From assembly GCA_029783825.1 (NCBI GenBank), contig JAREIK010009557.1:1-64000 (forward strand): DNA of 64,000 nt, written 5' to 3'. The notes under the pieces were generated by a model. It saw nothing but the letters and a program-made list of their open reading frames with translations. It had not been told where the DNA came from and did not search any database. The position numbers were made by a program, and so were the translations under genes. Of the stretch, positions 48,080-61,470 are shown piece after piece. Origin of the DNA: Sapria himalayana (Eukaryota > Streptophyta > Magnoliopsida > Malpighiales > Rafflesiaceae). Position 1 is the stretch's first letter. Each line of letters begins with the position of its first letter.

Positions 48080-48671
48080 ACTTTTTCAATAAAGTTAAAT
48101 GAAAATAAAATAATAATTATAAATAAATATATAGATGTTTAATTCTACTAAAATTATAAAAATTAAACAATTGAGTAATATTTTTACAATTAGCTTTTAA
48201 CATTATGTTTTTATATAAATTAAATATTTCTTTTTTTTAATTATCTTTTCACTTTAAGTAATTTTTTGAATTTTAAAATTTTTAATTATATCAAATAAAA
48301 TGAAACTTTATGCGATTAAAATCATTTCATTTTATCTTCGTAAAATTAATATAATTCTTAAAATTTATAACCTTAAAATATAAATTTTTATAGATTTTTT
48401 AACATTAAGAATATTTTATAACTTTTTGGTGAGTGGCTAGAAGGCAAATCATCTTTCATTTATGTCTTATTATATGAAGTTTATTAATTTCATACCTATT
48501 TGATAATTTTTTTAAGGCAAAAAATATTTTTTTATTGTTTATATATTTATTGTTTAATTAATATTATAATAAAAAATTGTAAGGTTTTTATTTTTCATTT
48601 GTACCTTGCTACATGCACATTAATTTTTTTTAAAAAAATTTGATAGTAAATAAATTTAATGAGTATTTTTG

Positions 48672-48707
<36 letters not shown>

Positions 48708-49390
48708 TATTTAATGTTTTAATATTTTAAAATATAAATATTTCAATAAAGTTAAATGAAAATAAAATAATAATTATAAATAAATATATAGATGTTTAAT
48801 ACTACTAAAATTATAAAAATTAAACAATTGAGTAATATTTTTACAATTAGCTTTTAACATTAAGTTTTATATAAATTAAATATTTCTTTTTTTAATTATC
48901 TTTCACTTTAAGTAATTTTTGAATTTAAAATTTTTAATTATATCAAATAAAATGAAACTTTATGCGTTTAAAATTATTTCATTTAATCTTCGTAAAAATT
49001 AATATTAATTCTTAAAAATTTATAACCTTACAATATAAATTTTTATAGATTTTTTAACATTAAGAATATTTATAACTTTTTGGTGAGTGGCTAGAAGACA
49101 AATCATCTTTCATTTATGTCTTATTATATGAAGTTTATTAATTTCGTACCTATTTGATAATTTTTTTAAGGCAAAAAATATTTTTTTTATTGTTTATTAT
49201 ATTTATTGTTTAATTAATATTATAATAAAAAATTGTAAAGTTTTTGTTTTTTATTTGTACCTTGCTACATGCACATTAATTTTTTTTGAAAAAATTTTGA
49301 TAGTAAATAAATTTAATGAGTTTTTTTGTATTATATATATATATATATATTGTTTATTTAATGTTTTAATATTTAAAAATATAAATATTT
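48080..49390. repeat. Tandem duplication of ~650 bp
   Basis: 48080-48738 and 48739-49390 are near-identical copies: TTCAATAAAGTTAAATGAAA at 48085 and 48742, GGTGAGTGGCTAGAAG near 48429 and 49081, and (TA)n followed by TGTTTATTTAATG at 48703 and 49351. Differences are mostly single-base and run-length changes, so the event is recent relative to the surrounding decay. Both ends carry AAAATATAAATATTT. Confidence 0.9.
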
Positions 49391-51200
49391 TGTTAAAATA
49401 TACATTCTCTCTCGACTCGACACATCCTAACACGTGAACCGAAGTTCTTCTCATTCAATCTATCTCTCGACATTGATACAACTAAAATTAATTCGAGGTT
49501 TTAAGTTTTAATTTGTTATTGATTTGAGGTATGTTTATACATTTATTCTTCATCGATTATCTTGGATTGTTTAATCGAAGAGTAAATATTTATATTCTAT
49601 TTTTTTGTCATTATATTGAATACCTAATGTCCTTGGTTGGGAGGTCCATCCTTCATTCGAGTCTAGAATCTAACCTAATATGGCATTCATTCACTTAATA
49701 ATTTCAACAGATCAATTCTTGAGTATCACCTGAACAAATATGTAAAGATTTTGTCAGATAGTATGTGTTCTTCTTATACTTATGCTTATCCTAGTAATTA
49801 ATTATGACATGCTAAAAAAGTTGTGAAGTCTATATTTGAAATTCAATGCAATTATTATAAATTACTACAGGTTGAGTTGTTAAAACAAACACAACAACTA
49901 TTATTTAGTTGCCCCATTCATTTACTGGTCATTTCGAATAACTTTTTGTTCTATATTCTATATCTATCTAAGGGTGGTTGTCCTAATGTAACTATCAAAA
50001 TGTTACATATGATTGACTTTTATGGTGAGACCATTTTATCTAGAATCTCATATGAAGCTAATAATTATATGTTTCCCTTTAGTATTATGTGTGATAAGCT
50101 CAAATAATTATAATGATTGACTTTGTTTTTAGAAAATATGAAAAGGGTTGTCGGTGTAAAAGATATTGTCATTATATCTAATTGGCATATATAATCATTA
50201 TATAAATAGGCACCCAACACTTATTCATATCATTCCTCGACTAACTGGTCTAGAAAATCTTGTTTATTACTATTGACACTTAAATTAATATTTATTAGTA
50301 TTTTTGTTAAATATAATACTCATGAACTAGAATACTAATCCATTGATAGTCTTGCATTTATTAGGTTGAATAATGGTTATAATTTTTCATTGGAAGAACT
50401 AAGAAAATTCAAGGAAAATTTAATAACATGGGTTAATCACATGAGCCAAAATACTGAGCAATGTCTGAGTTCCCAAATAAATATGAGATAAAACAAAAAA
50501 TAATTTGGTTTAAGTCCTTCAATTCTTAACTTTGTGTTGAACATCATTATTGGACATGTAACTTTCTAATGAAACATAAGGAAGAGTAGGTAATATATAA
50601 CATTGCCAAGAGTTAATCATTACTAGTGGCTATATTGATGAATGTTGTTTTTAGAGTTTGCACTAGTCATACTTATATTAACACTGACAATATGAATAGA
50701 AAGTGAACATGTAGAAATTAGTAAATGTTGGGTATCCTAAGTGAGCATGCACGTGCAACATTACACTTGATTGGTCAATCCATGATTGAGGTGATTGATA
50801 TAAATTCTCCATCCAACAGTTGATATATTTATGATCATACTCAAATATTTAAGATGAATAGCATGCCATTAATTTGTAAGATACTATGTATTGGTATGAC
50901 ATCATTAGTTATCATTATAACCCTCCTCACTCTAAATACCTTGAATCTCAATTTATGAATAAATAGTCTATGTTTTGTTTCAGATGAAACGCGACTTTGC
51001 ATAATAGCAAGACTTACAAGAAATCTATTAGTATAATATTTTATCTTCCTTTTTATTGATTGTATTAATACCTATATCATACAACTTATTTTGAGATCAT
51101 CTTCATATGGTGTACTATTGATTACCGGGTAGTAATCTTCATCATTGATGAATGGCTATTTATTATCCATCCATATACATATAACATATTACTACTACTA

Positions 51201-51233
<33 letters not shown>

Positions 51234-52615
51234 TACTGATGGTAACATGTTGCTGCTATAATATATTACAATAGTATGTATATTATATATATATATATAT
51301 ATGATGTAACATGTAATAATAATTATATATATACTACACTATATATAAATATATACTAGTATTAGCATTTAAATTTATGCAAAAATAAATTGATGAAAAA
51401 ACTCAATGAGTGTATATATAGTGTGCTAATGTTTTTTACTTGAGGTGTGCTCGATGTTGAGCATGCGATATTGCTCACGGTGTGCTTAGTATGAAGCATT
51501 GTTTTTGCTTTAATTTCTTCTGAAAAATACTTGAGTAATCTAGGTGTTTTCTATTTAATTCACTTCACTTATGAATGGTTAAATCAAGGTATGATTTTTA
51601 TGATTTATGTTTTGTATTATGTGGTATTTGATTTAAGCAATGTGTATCTAGGTATAATTATTGTGATGATGCGTGGTGTCCACTGTGCAATACATCTATA
51701 AATATACTATAAAATTATTATGGTCGACCTCTAATTTTTATCATCAATGTGGGCAACTTTTGTGTATACATGTACACTATTTATTTAATTCCACTCTGAA
51801 ATAGTAAAGGTTCATAAAACAAAACAACTATTTATACTTATAATTATAATTTGAAATCACCATAATAAACCCAACTAGTTTTGGAATTGGGTCATATTTA
51901 AATACTAGTTATTCATATATGAGCTTCCTACACACACACACACATATTATATATATATATTACAAGACCCTAATCACAATTTCTCAATTTTATACCATGA
52001 GGCACACTAAGTTTTCATAAATAATCATCACAAATAATTTCTTCATGAAAATAAATGATTTCTAACGTCTTTCAATAGATGTTGTACTAATTGTTCTTAA
52101 TATTTATAATTATTTGAGAATTTTGTTTAAATAATAATTCTATTTTGATTGATGTATATCCATTATTAATAATTCTAAGATCTATAAAGATATTAGATGA
52201 TACTTAACAAATTTCAATACTTATCCATAAGTTAGATTTTCCATGTTGTTTGTGTATTTTCTTCTTGATAATGTTTGAAATACTCAATATGTACCAAAGA
52301 GAGTTGACACAAATTATTTATCAAACATGCTCATTTAATGGAATAAAATTTTTAGAAGCTATATAATAATATTTAACAATATACAATGCTTTTCAATATT
52401 ACCTGATGATATTGATTCAAAGACAGCTAATGTTTTTCTAAAATAACATACTCTTTTATATAAATAGATTATATTTGATATAATTTGATAAAGTTTGAAG
52501 TAGCTTGAATATGTCTGATATCATCAATATTATTGATATCTTCTCAATGATTTCAATAATATTCGATAATATTTTTGCCTCTTTTTATATTATAATATTT
52601 TGATATATATCCTAT
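49391..52615. other. AT-rich DNA, no recognised gene
   Basis: Mostly AT-rich unique sequence. A 94-codon open frame at 49823-50107 (plus) begins MKSIFEIQCNYY and matches no family I know. TATATAAATAGGC-like words near 50198-50212 look like a TATA region without a clear gene after it. (AC)n lies at 51203-51231 and a shorter one near 51931-51944; GTGTGCT is repeated at 51420-51490. Confidence 0.4.
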
Positions 52616-53002
52616 CACTACAAGAAAATATCTATTTAGCTAGGATATTTTAGCTAGTGATCAATCCCTAGCTAAAATTGTAAGGGATTAGCTAGGGAAT
52701 AGCAAGGGATTGATGATTTCGGGTTGAGTTTGGGAGAAGGGTAGGTAGATAATAAAGTATAATATTTTAAATCTATAACATTTATGATTTAGATAGAGGA
52801 TATAAAACTATTAAAAATATTTAGAAAATTTTAATGTTTATAATCCCCACAAAGGCACGCAACACAAAAAAAATTTTTCTACCAAAAAATGTTTTATCAA
52901 CTTCAATTTGTGGTTTTATCCACAACAATGTAGGTTATTATTACTCTAACAATTCAACTTCTACCAAATTTATATTAACTATAATTTATACCATTAATAA
53001 CT

Positions 53003-53140
53003 ATGGATTATGAAGAGTTTGGGTATCTTTATAACGTTGATGAATTTCATGTCATACAAGAGTATTCTTCTTACGACAACATCCGTTTGGACACCCTTTA
53101 TCCTGTTGTGTTAATAACATCATCTTTTAACACATGGTAA
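53003..53140 (+). CDS. Small open frame of 45 codons, unknown
   Basis: Starts MDYEEFGYLYNVDEFHVIQE and ends SFNTW-stop. Amino-acid use is unlike the surrounding AT-rich noise (acidic and aromatic, few I/N/K runs), and the last codons overlap a GTAATTTTT that could be a splice donor (ATG-GTAATT at 53134-53142). It could be a first exon of a CACTA transcript, a captured fragment, or chance. Confidence 0.25.
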   Translation: MDYEEFGYLYNVDEFHVIQEYSSYDNIRLDTLYPVVLITSSFNTW

Positions 53141-53410
53141 TTTTTATGTGCTACAATATGTTTATTTTAAATGATTTTAAAAATTAATAAATATGAGTAG
53201 TAATTATTAGTTGAATGTTGTAGTTATTTGTTGAGTGCCATAACTATTACTTGTAACCTACAAGCTTGAATCTAAGTTTCATGTTTCACAAAATTTCTAG
53301 CAGATGTATATTGTAATAAATAGTAATAAAGAATATAAGAAAAGATGAGAAGTATTATGGAAATGTATGTATCATTAATTAAACATTAATTTATCATACT
53401 AGCGAATATA

Positions 53411-53458
53411 TGTGAGTACTCTTTTATGTGAGTACTCTTTTATGTGAGTACTCTTTTA
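53411..53458. repeat. Three perfect 16-bp tandem repeats
   Basis: The unit TGTGAGTACTCTTTTA occurs three times in succession without change. Confidence 0.95.
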
Positions 53459-54124
53459 TAGTTTAATATGATATAAACATATTTATTAATTAATTTTTTG
53501 TCCAAAACATATATTATTTAATATTATTTCATATCTTAATAAAATAAAATAAATTATTATAATTTTAAGAACATCAATACAATATAATAAAAAAAAGTAA
53601 CATATCATAAAAATACAGCAAAATGAATTATAAAGAATATTAAAAGTTGTAAATAAAAAAAAATTTTCAAAACTATTGAGAATTATATTGTATTTTTATA
53701 TTTTTTTTATCTTGAAATACTAGGATGAGATGATTCATATAGATTTTGAGTATTTATAGTTTCTTTTTGTATTTATAAGTGAATTTTTATTTTATTTAAT
53801 AAATGATAATGTCATTTTATAATTTTTATTCATAATAGTATATTATAGTGAGTTTTTATTTATTTTATCAGTTGTTTTATTTTTTGGGAATACTTGATAT
53901 GTATTAATCTTCATATTTTTTCTCAACAAATATATATATAGACATGCAGATATATGGAAGAAATTTATGATGCTTTAGCAAAACATCTCTTCGCTATAGA
54001 AGTAGTAGTAAATGTCCATCTAAAGTAACATTTTGCTCATATGGAAAATTATAAAAGTATAGTATTTCTTTCTCTCTCTCTCTCTAAACATCATTTCTGC
54101 CATATTTTAGATATTTTTAAAGTT

Positions 54125-54829
54125 GTATGACTATATATAAATATTTGTATAACTATATATAAATAATTGTATATCTTTATAACACTTTATAATTAAATAT
54201 AACTATATTTGTAAGTATGTGTACATATAAGTAAATCTATATATTTATTTATAACTTTATATATTTATGCATAACTATTTGTATGAATATATCTATATAT
54301 AACTATATGTTTAACTATATAAAAATTTATAGTTATATGTACTATATGTATAATAACATATAACTATAAATAATTGTATCTTATTATATGTATTACTATA
54401 AAAGCTTTATACATAAATATATTTAAATATATAATTTACAACTTATATTTAATATACATTTGTATATTTAGTATTCAAAAATGTATTTTACTATATCTAT
54501 ATTCATACATAATTATAAGTATAGATATATAAAATTATATAAATAAATATATGTACTTACATGTATAAACATAAGTTTAACTATACGTGTAACTATATGT
54601 ATAACCACATCTAATGAGATTTATAATTACATGTATAACAACATGCAACATTATGTTTAATTATATGTGTATAACTATATATAAATATTTTTAAAACTAA
54701 ATAAAACTTTATATAATTAAATATAACTATATTTTTAACTATTTATATATATGTATACATATATGTAAATCTATATACTTGTTTATAACTTTGTATCTAT
54801 TTATGTATAAATAAATATAACTACTCATA

Positions 54830-54876
<47 letters not shown>

Positions 54877-55379
54877 CTAAATGGTTAACGATATATAATT
54901 TTTTATAACTATATATTATATGTATAATAACATATAACTATACATAATTTTATATTATTAATATATAACCTATATTTAAATTTATAATTAACAACATATA
55001 TTTAATATACATTTTATATATTCATATAAAAAATGTATCTTAGTATATCCATACTTATACATAACTATATGTATAAATATATGAAATTATATGAACAATA
55101 TATTTACATACATGTATAAATATAAGTTTAACTATACATTTAACTATATGTATAATCATTTGTAACTATATTTATAATTACATGTATAATAACATACAAC
55201 ATCCTATTTAATTATATGTGTATAGCTATATATAAATATTTGTAAAACTAAATAAAACTTATATAATTAAATAACTATATTGTTAACTATTTATACATAT
55301 ATGTATACATATATGTAAATCTATATACTTGTTTATATCTTTGTATATATTTATGTATTACTAAATATAATTACTCATA

Positions 55380-55418
<39 letters not shown>

Positions 55419-55930
55419 GTATAACCTATATTTAAGTATATAATTAACAACATATATTTAATATACATTTTATATATTAGGATAAAAAATGTATTTTAGT
55501 ATATCCATACCTATACATAACTATATGTATAAATATGAAATTATATTAACAAATATATATACATACGTGTATAAATATAAGTTTAACTATACGTGTAACT
55601 ATATCTATAACTACATGTAACAATATTTATAATTATATGTATAAAAACATACGACACAATGTTTACTATATGTGTATAACTATATAAAATATTTGTATAA
55701 CAATAAAAAACTTTATATAAATAAATATAACTTTATTTTTATTATTTATACATATATGTATACATATATGTAAATCTATATAATTGTGTATAACTTTGTA
55801 TACATTTATTTATATTTACTTATAACTACTTGTATGCATATATCTATATATAATTATAAGTTTAACTATAAGTAACTATTTATAACTACATTTACTATTT
55901 GTATGCTAACATATAATTATATATGGGATA
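54125..55930. repeat. AT-rich satellite with ~540-bp higher-order unit (copy 2)
   Basis: Same words and order as in copy 1. The landmark TATGAATATAT follows CTACTCA or CTATTTG near 54283, 54823 and 55372, with a variant near 55831. Two long (TA)n runs lie at 54834-54874 and 55386-55410. TTATGTTTAACTATATG-type and TACATATATGTAAATC-type segments recur in each unit. Confidence 0.75.
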
Positions 55931-56189
55931 ATATTAATTTATTGAACTAATTTGAAATTAAATGGCACAAGATATAATATCAACAATATGTAAGCACGTA
56001 GAATGAGAGTGTCCATTGATTTGACTCATATATGGTACAATACAAATAAGGATCGTACTATTTCCTAATCCCAGCCCTTGGGCCTCAGGCTCAAATATGA
56101 ACTTATGTATGACAAAAGATATAATATTTGATAGGTTTATACAGAAGAAATTTTATTTTCTTTTATATAATTTTTCATTCTAACACTGC
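55931..56189 (+). other. Conserved leader upstream of tnpD-like gene (copy 2)
   Basis: Aligns with 3181-3430 of copy 1 across its length. It probably contains promoter or untranslated leader sequence of the transposase transcript; no motif is decisive. Confidence 0.5.
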
Positions 56190-56385
56190 ACTCTCTATAT
56201 GTCTCTCTCTCTCTCTCTAATTCTTCCTGTCACTCTATTCCTCTTTTTCTTTATGTGTCACTTTCTCTCTCTTGTTATTTTCTTTCTCGCTCTCCTTTAT
56301 TTCTTGTTCTCTCTCTCCCTCTCTCCCTCTCTCCCTCTTTCTCTCTCTCTCTCCCTCTTTCTCTCTCTCTCTCTCCCTCTTTCTC

Positions 56386-56429
<44 letters not shown>

Positions 56430-56625
56430 TCTCCCTATCTCTCTTCCTCTCTCTCTTTCCCTCTCTCCCTCTCTTTCACCAGTTCTCTCCACCTCTCCCT
56501 CCCTCCTTCTCTCTCTCCTCTCTCTCTCTCTCTCACTCCCCGTCTCCCCATTTCTCTACCCCTCTCTCTCCCCACCTTCTCTCTATCTCTCTCACTCTCC
56601 CTCTCCTCCTTCAACCATTAAATGC
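56190..56625. repeat. CT-rich microsatellite (copy 2)
   Basis: (CT)n and CTCTCCCTCTTT units, about 430 bp, same position as 3431-3720 in copy 1 but longer. Open frames on both strands (for example 56199-56621 plus, 56235-56492 minus) are S/L/P or E/R low complexity only. Confidence 0.88.
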
Positions 56626-56915
56626 CTTTTTTTACTTTCCTTTCTTGTGCATTATCGTACTTTGCACCCTTTATCTAGTATAACTATGATATCTATTAAT
56701 CTTTAGCATGCTAAAAATTGTTTTATCTATTAATCTAGATTCTGGAAATGCATTGCCTCAATATTCATGATATTTAATTTTTAAATATTCATCTGTAAAT
56801 AATTTTACTTAATTATGTGTATATTTTAAAGTAATATAATGTTTTATTTATAATAATGATCGGGCATTGTTTTTTGTAAATAAAATAGGGCAAAATGATC
56901 TCAAATCGTTAGTGG

Positions 56916-59900
56916 ATGTACAGAAGGGTTATTAATGGATTTTTGAATAAAGATTTTTTGATTGGGCCTGAAACATTCATCAATTTTGCATGTAGTCAAT
57001 CAAGATTGATGGATGGAGAAAAAATTAAGTGCCCATGTATTCATCGCAAGTTTCAGAATATCACTTTTCATGATGCAAACACTATAAGATATCATTTGGC
57101 TAAATATGGATTTGTGCCAAATTATTTTATTTGGATTTATCATGGAAAAAATACAATGGCTCTGAATATTGACCAAAATGAGGGTATTGAATCGTTTGCT
57201 TGTGGTGAAGAATCATCAAACATATACCATAGAATGATCATGGAAGCTGCTGGTGTTGACTTCGATATGGATTACATGGATGACCACCCAATCCTGAAGC
57301 TTAGAAATTTTATGAAATGCTTAAAGCTGCAGATAAAGAGTTGTGGCCTGGTTGTAAAACAAATTAGCAATTATCACTTGTTGATTGACTGATGAGCATT
57401 AAGTCAGAAAATCATATGTCTGAGAAATTATTTGATCAAGTTACAGAACTAATGAAGCAGATTGTTCTAGATAATAATTTGATCACTAGTAACTTTTACA
57501 ACACTAAGAAGTTACTAAGAGGAATGGGTCCACCAGTGGAAAAAATTGATTGTTGTTTAAATGGATGCATTTTATATTGGGGTAGTGATAGTGATTTAAT
57601 TAGCTGTAAGTTTTATGACCATCTTCGATTTAGGAAGGCACCTCGTATTAAAGATACGTGAAAAAAATGGAAGGTTGTCTTTAAGAAGATGTGTTATTTT
57701 TCATTAATGCGTCATCCATCAGATTTACCTGCTTGGAAGCATTTTAACTATATAAATCAAAATTTTGCAGCATAAAGTCAAAATGTTAGATTGGGTCTCT
57801 ACACTGTTGGATTTAGCCATTTGGGCAATTTGGACAACAGTATTCAACATGACCTATGATCATGACACCTTATAACTTGTCTCCTTGGTTTTGTGTAAAG
57901 GAGCAATATATGTTTTTGTCATTATTGGTTCCAAGGCCAAAAAATCCGAAAGACATGCTGGATATTTTCTTATAGCCTTTTATTACAGAGTTAAATCATT
58001 TATGGGATGTTGGTATGAATACATATGATATCTCAAAGAAGCAAAATTTGATTATGTGGGTAGCCCTTATGTGGACGGTAAGTGACTTTCCTGCATATTC
58101 AATGTTGCATGGCTGGAGTACTGTAGGACGATTCACATGCCCTGATTGCATGACAAATTTTGATGCATTTAACCTCATATTTAGTGGTAAAAAGTCATGG
58201 TTTGATAACCATTGTAAGTTTCTACCTACGAATCATCCATTTCAAAGAAATAGAACTGCATTTCGAAAAAATAAAAGTCTGATGATAGTTGCACCAGTAG
58301 TTTGTTCAGGAGATGATATTATTATAGAGATTCATAATTTGGGTTTGAAGAAGGTATCTGAAAAGGATGCTACTAGAAGTAATGGACTAATAGGCAAATT
58401 ATTTGGCTGGAGGAAACATAGTATATTTTGGGACTTGCCCTATTGGAATTCCAATTTAATTCGTCATAACTTAGATCTAATGCATATTGAAACAAATATT
58501 TGACAATGTTTTCAACACTATCTTTAATGTAGATGAAAAAACAAAAGATACTTTAAAATCAAGACAAGAGATGAATGATTACCGTAGGCATCCTGGATTG
58601 AAACTGAATGAGGAAACAGAAAAATTCCCTAATGCTTGCAACACACTTGATAAGAAGGCAAGATAGATATTGTGTGAATGGGTTAAAATATTGAAAATCA
58701 CTGTTGGATATGTGTCAAATATGGGTAGATGCATGGATATAAAGAATCTTAAGTTATTTGGAATGAAAAGTCATGACTGTCATGTATTTATGCAGAGATT
58801 AATACAAATTGCATTCCGTGATTAGTTCCACTAAGTGTTTGAAAGGTCCTTACAGAACTTAGTTTATTTTTCAAATAGCTAACTGCAACCACAATCAAAA
58901 TAGATGACATGGTGAGGCTGGAGAATGATATTCCACATATTATTTGTAAGCTTGAACGGATATTCCCATCAAATTTTTTGACTCAATGGAGCATTTGCTT
59001 GTCCATTTGGTATATGAAGCATGGATTGAATGGCCAGTGCAATTTAGCTAGATGTATCCTTTTCAGAGGTAAATACATATAATTTGCTGTGTTTTATTAT
59101 TTCATACTTTAAGTAATATTATAATTTAATCAAATTGAAACCTAACATTGTGGTTGTAGGTATCTTCGTAAGTTGAAATTGAATATTAGAAACAAGGAAA
59201 AAGGTGAAGGTTCAATTTGCAATGCATATTTAGTAGAAGCATCATCATCATTTTGTTCTTATTATTTTGAGGATCATGTCAATGTTTTCAATCCAGGTAA
59301 CCTTTCCCTCTTCCTGCCCGTGCCATTGAATTATGAAGGTCATGTGATGGTAGAATATTATTCTGTGGACAAACTATCTATCTTCAAGCACCATAGAAGA
59401 GAATTTAGAAGAGCAATGAAAGATGTATGATAGATGAAGAGTACAAAGCAACCCGAAGCTATGTTTTACTTAATTGTGAAGAGGTTGCACCATACATTGA
59501 GTATGTATACACAAAATGGTTGTATGTTTAATCATAGTTTAATTTTATCTTTAATAAGAATTATTAAAAATTGATATACATTTTTTTATCTCTTTTTATA
59601 TTTGTGCAGTATTTATGTTGAGCACTTAAAATATAGGCAACTAGCAATTTCAAGCAATGATGTCGATTATATGATAGAAACTGAATTTGCGGATAGGTTC
59701 AAAAATTATGTGAGAATTATTAAGTTTTGCATTTTTTAATTATTTAATTTATTATTATCTTATATTTGTTAATATCATTTTTTTTTTAATTTATGTCACA
59801 GGCAATTGATCCTTCAAATAGAGATTCAAATATTTTTTTTAGAATCTAAGTAAAGGCCTGTTTAGATATGTGACAACATATCTTGGGTATTTTGTTAATG

Positions 59901-60610
59901 AATATGAATTTCACACAATCAGGCATGGTTCTTCTTAAAATAATAATGAATAGTGGTGTATGCATTAAAGGTGTAGGATATAGTGCAGATGAGATTGATT
60001 ATTATAGTCAACTCAAAGAAGTTATTGAGTTGGAGTATCCTGGACTCGAAAATAATAGGATTGTATTATTTAAGTGTGAGTCATTTGATCATACATGAAA
60101 TGTGAGCACAAAGATTCATTCAGATTATAAGCTAGTGGATGTTAACCATAAATGTAGACATTATCGATATGAGCCATTTATTATGGAAAGAGATTATTAT
60201 TATTATTATTATGGAAAGAGATATTATCGATATGATTCATTCATATTATCAATATGATCCTACATGAAATGTGAGCTCAAATATATTATTGTGCATATCT
60301 GAGTTTATCTCATGAAAAGAGAGATTGGTGGGCGATTTGCAATATCAAAGCTCGATCAAAATTTGAAGTATTAACTTCGCAACAAAGAAGTGCAGACTTA
60401 GAAATTACACCGGCATTCGAAGAAGATGACATAAATAATATTGAGACGTTTAATGTAGATGAAGATCCAGAAAATTTATGTGACTCGAATGGTGACACAA
60501 TAGAAATTGAAGATGATCAATTTCGATCTAAAGATGAGTTCAAACTTATATCGGAATCAGACGAAATATCAGAAGATCCATTAGAGGATGACAGTGATGC
60601 TGATAATTAA
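56916..60610 (+). pseudogene. tnpD-like CACTA transposase, moderately degraded (copy 2)
   Basis: Starts MYRRVINGFLNKDFL, the transposase-associated domain (56916-57130, with MDGEKIKCPCIHRKF and KYGFVPNYFIWIYHG). The Transposase_21 region covers 57390-57660 (NHMSEKLFDQ, LLRGMGPPVEKIDCC) and 58015-58503 (LMWTVSDFPAYSMLHGWST, FLPTNHPFQRN, DLPYWNSNLIRHNLDLMHIE). DUF4218-like coding spans about 58505-59520 with an intron at 59069-59159 (GT..AG, exon junction QR/YLRKLK). DUF4216-like coding (59802-60180) includes CIKGVGYSADEIDYY and LEYPGLENN. The acidic C-terminus ends at TAA 60608-60610. Breaks: a one-base loss near 57283, stops near 57308 and 57659, a ~90-bp deletion near 57690 relative to copy 1, a shift near 58500, and later stops. 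It would cut and join element ends if intact. Confidence 0.9.
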
Positions 60611-60749
60611 ATTGTTATAATTTTATTATAAATTTTAACTATCAAAGACATTTTTATTTTGTTGAAATCTATCAGTGTGTTTTATTTAAAAATGCATGCT
60701 TGTCCATCATATCTCTATTATTTGTTCTTTGTTTTATTTTGTACAACAG

Positions 60750-61346
60750 ATGGTGCCTAAAGGATGTGGCCGTGGTGGAGGTGGACACAGAAATGAACCA
60801 AATTCATATAGTATGTTACATCATTTTGTAGAATCAGTACCATCTCATAGTTACCATATCCAGACTTCAACATCACAATCACCATCTCCATTTCTTTCAC
60901 CATCACCATCATTGAGACCTCTACTATCACCTTTATTAGATGTAAGCCCACCACTAATTGTGCTTCTTGCACACGCTTTTGATCCATCTCTATCTTCTAC
61001 ATCACATTTTACACTGATTGTTCCCCCATTTACAATACCAATGACATCATCAAATGTTGTGCCTTCATCTACAATCAGTCCAAAATTAGAAATTGAGATT
61101 GTGGATGAGAGGTAAAAGAAATATGTAAAAATGACTTGAAAAAAATTTTGATGATACTGTTAGTGGTTTTTTTTATATTGTTATGATTTGCTTGTTTTCT
61201 ATGTTATTTATTTGTACAGTTTTATTCCATCTCGCAAGTGTTCGACTATAATTACAAAGTCTTTCAAGAAAATAGCTGATTCTAAAGCATTCTACTGGAA
61301 GAAAGTTTCAGAATCGACAAAGGAGTCCAATTTTAATGACTTTCAG
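60750..61346 (+). pseudogene. tnpA-like second CACTA gene, truncated by (TATC)n (copy 2)
   Basis: Exon 1 (60750-61111) starts MVPKGCGRGGGGHRNEPNS, then an S/P/T-rich linker, uninterrupted. The intron 61112-61219 has GT..AG ends. Exon 2 (61220-61346) encodes FIPSRKCSTIITKSFKK and FYWKKVSESTKESNFNDFQ, matching the start of the Ptta/En/Spm domain. The donor GTAAAAAT of the next intron is at 61347; its acceptor side is lost in the (TATC)n array. Exon 3 and the coiled coil seen in copy 1 are absent from the window. The two exons here are cleaner than their copy 1 counterparts. Confidence 0.8.
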
Positions 61347-61470
61347 GTAAAAATAACAAAACAAAAGTATTTAAAAATAATACACAAATTACTTAACTAT
61401 TATGTTGGTTTTTATTCAAGTAGTAAATAATTACGTTCTTGTTGTTAATATAAATTCTTTGTGATTTTTC

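Larger units (their letters stand above)
52730..54124. other. 5' region of CACTA copy 2 before the satellite
   Basis: AT-rich unique DNA with a 45-codon open frame at 53003-53140, a 16-bp triplicate at 53411-53458, and a short (TC)n run at 54069-54084. The stretch 54072-54136 is shared with the 3' region of copy 1 (10118-10185). Confidence 0.5.

Noticed and set aside
56199..56706. Ser/Leu/Pro-rich and Glu/Arg-rich open frames
   Set aside because: Translations of the CT tract on the two strands.
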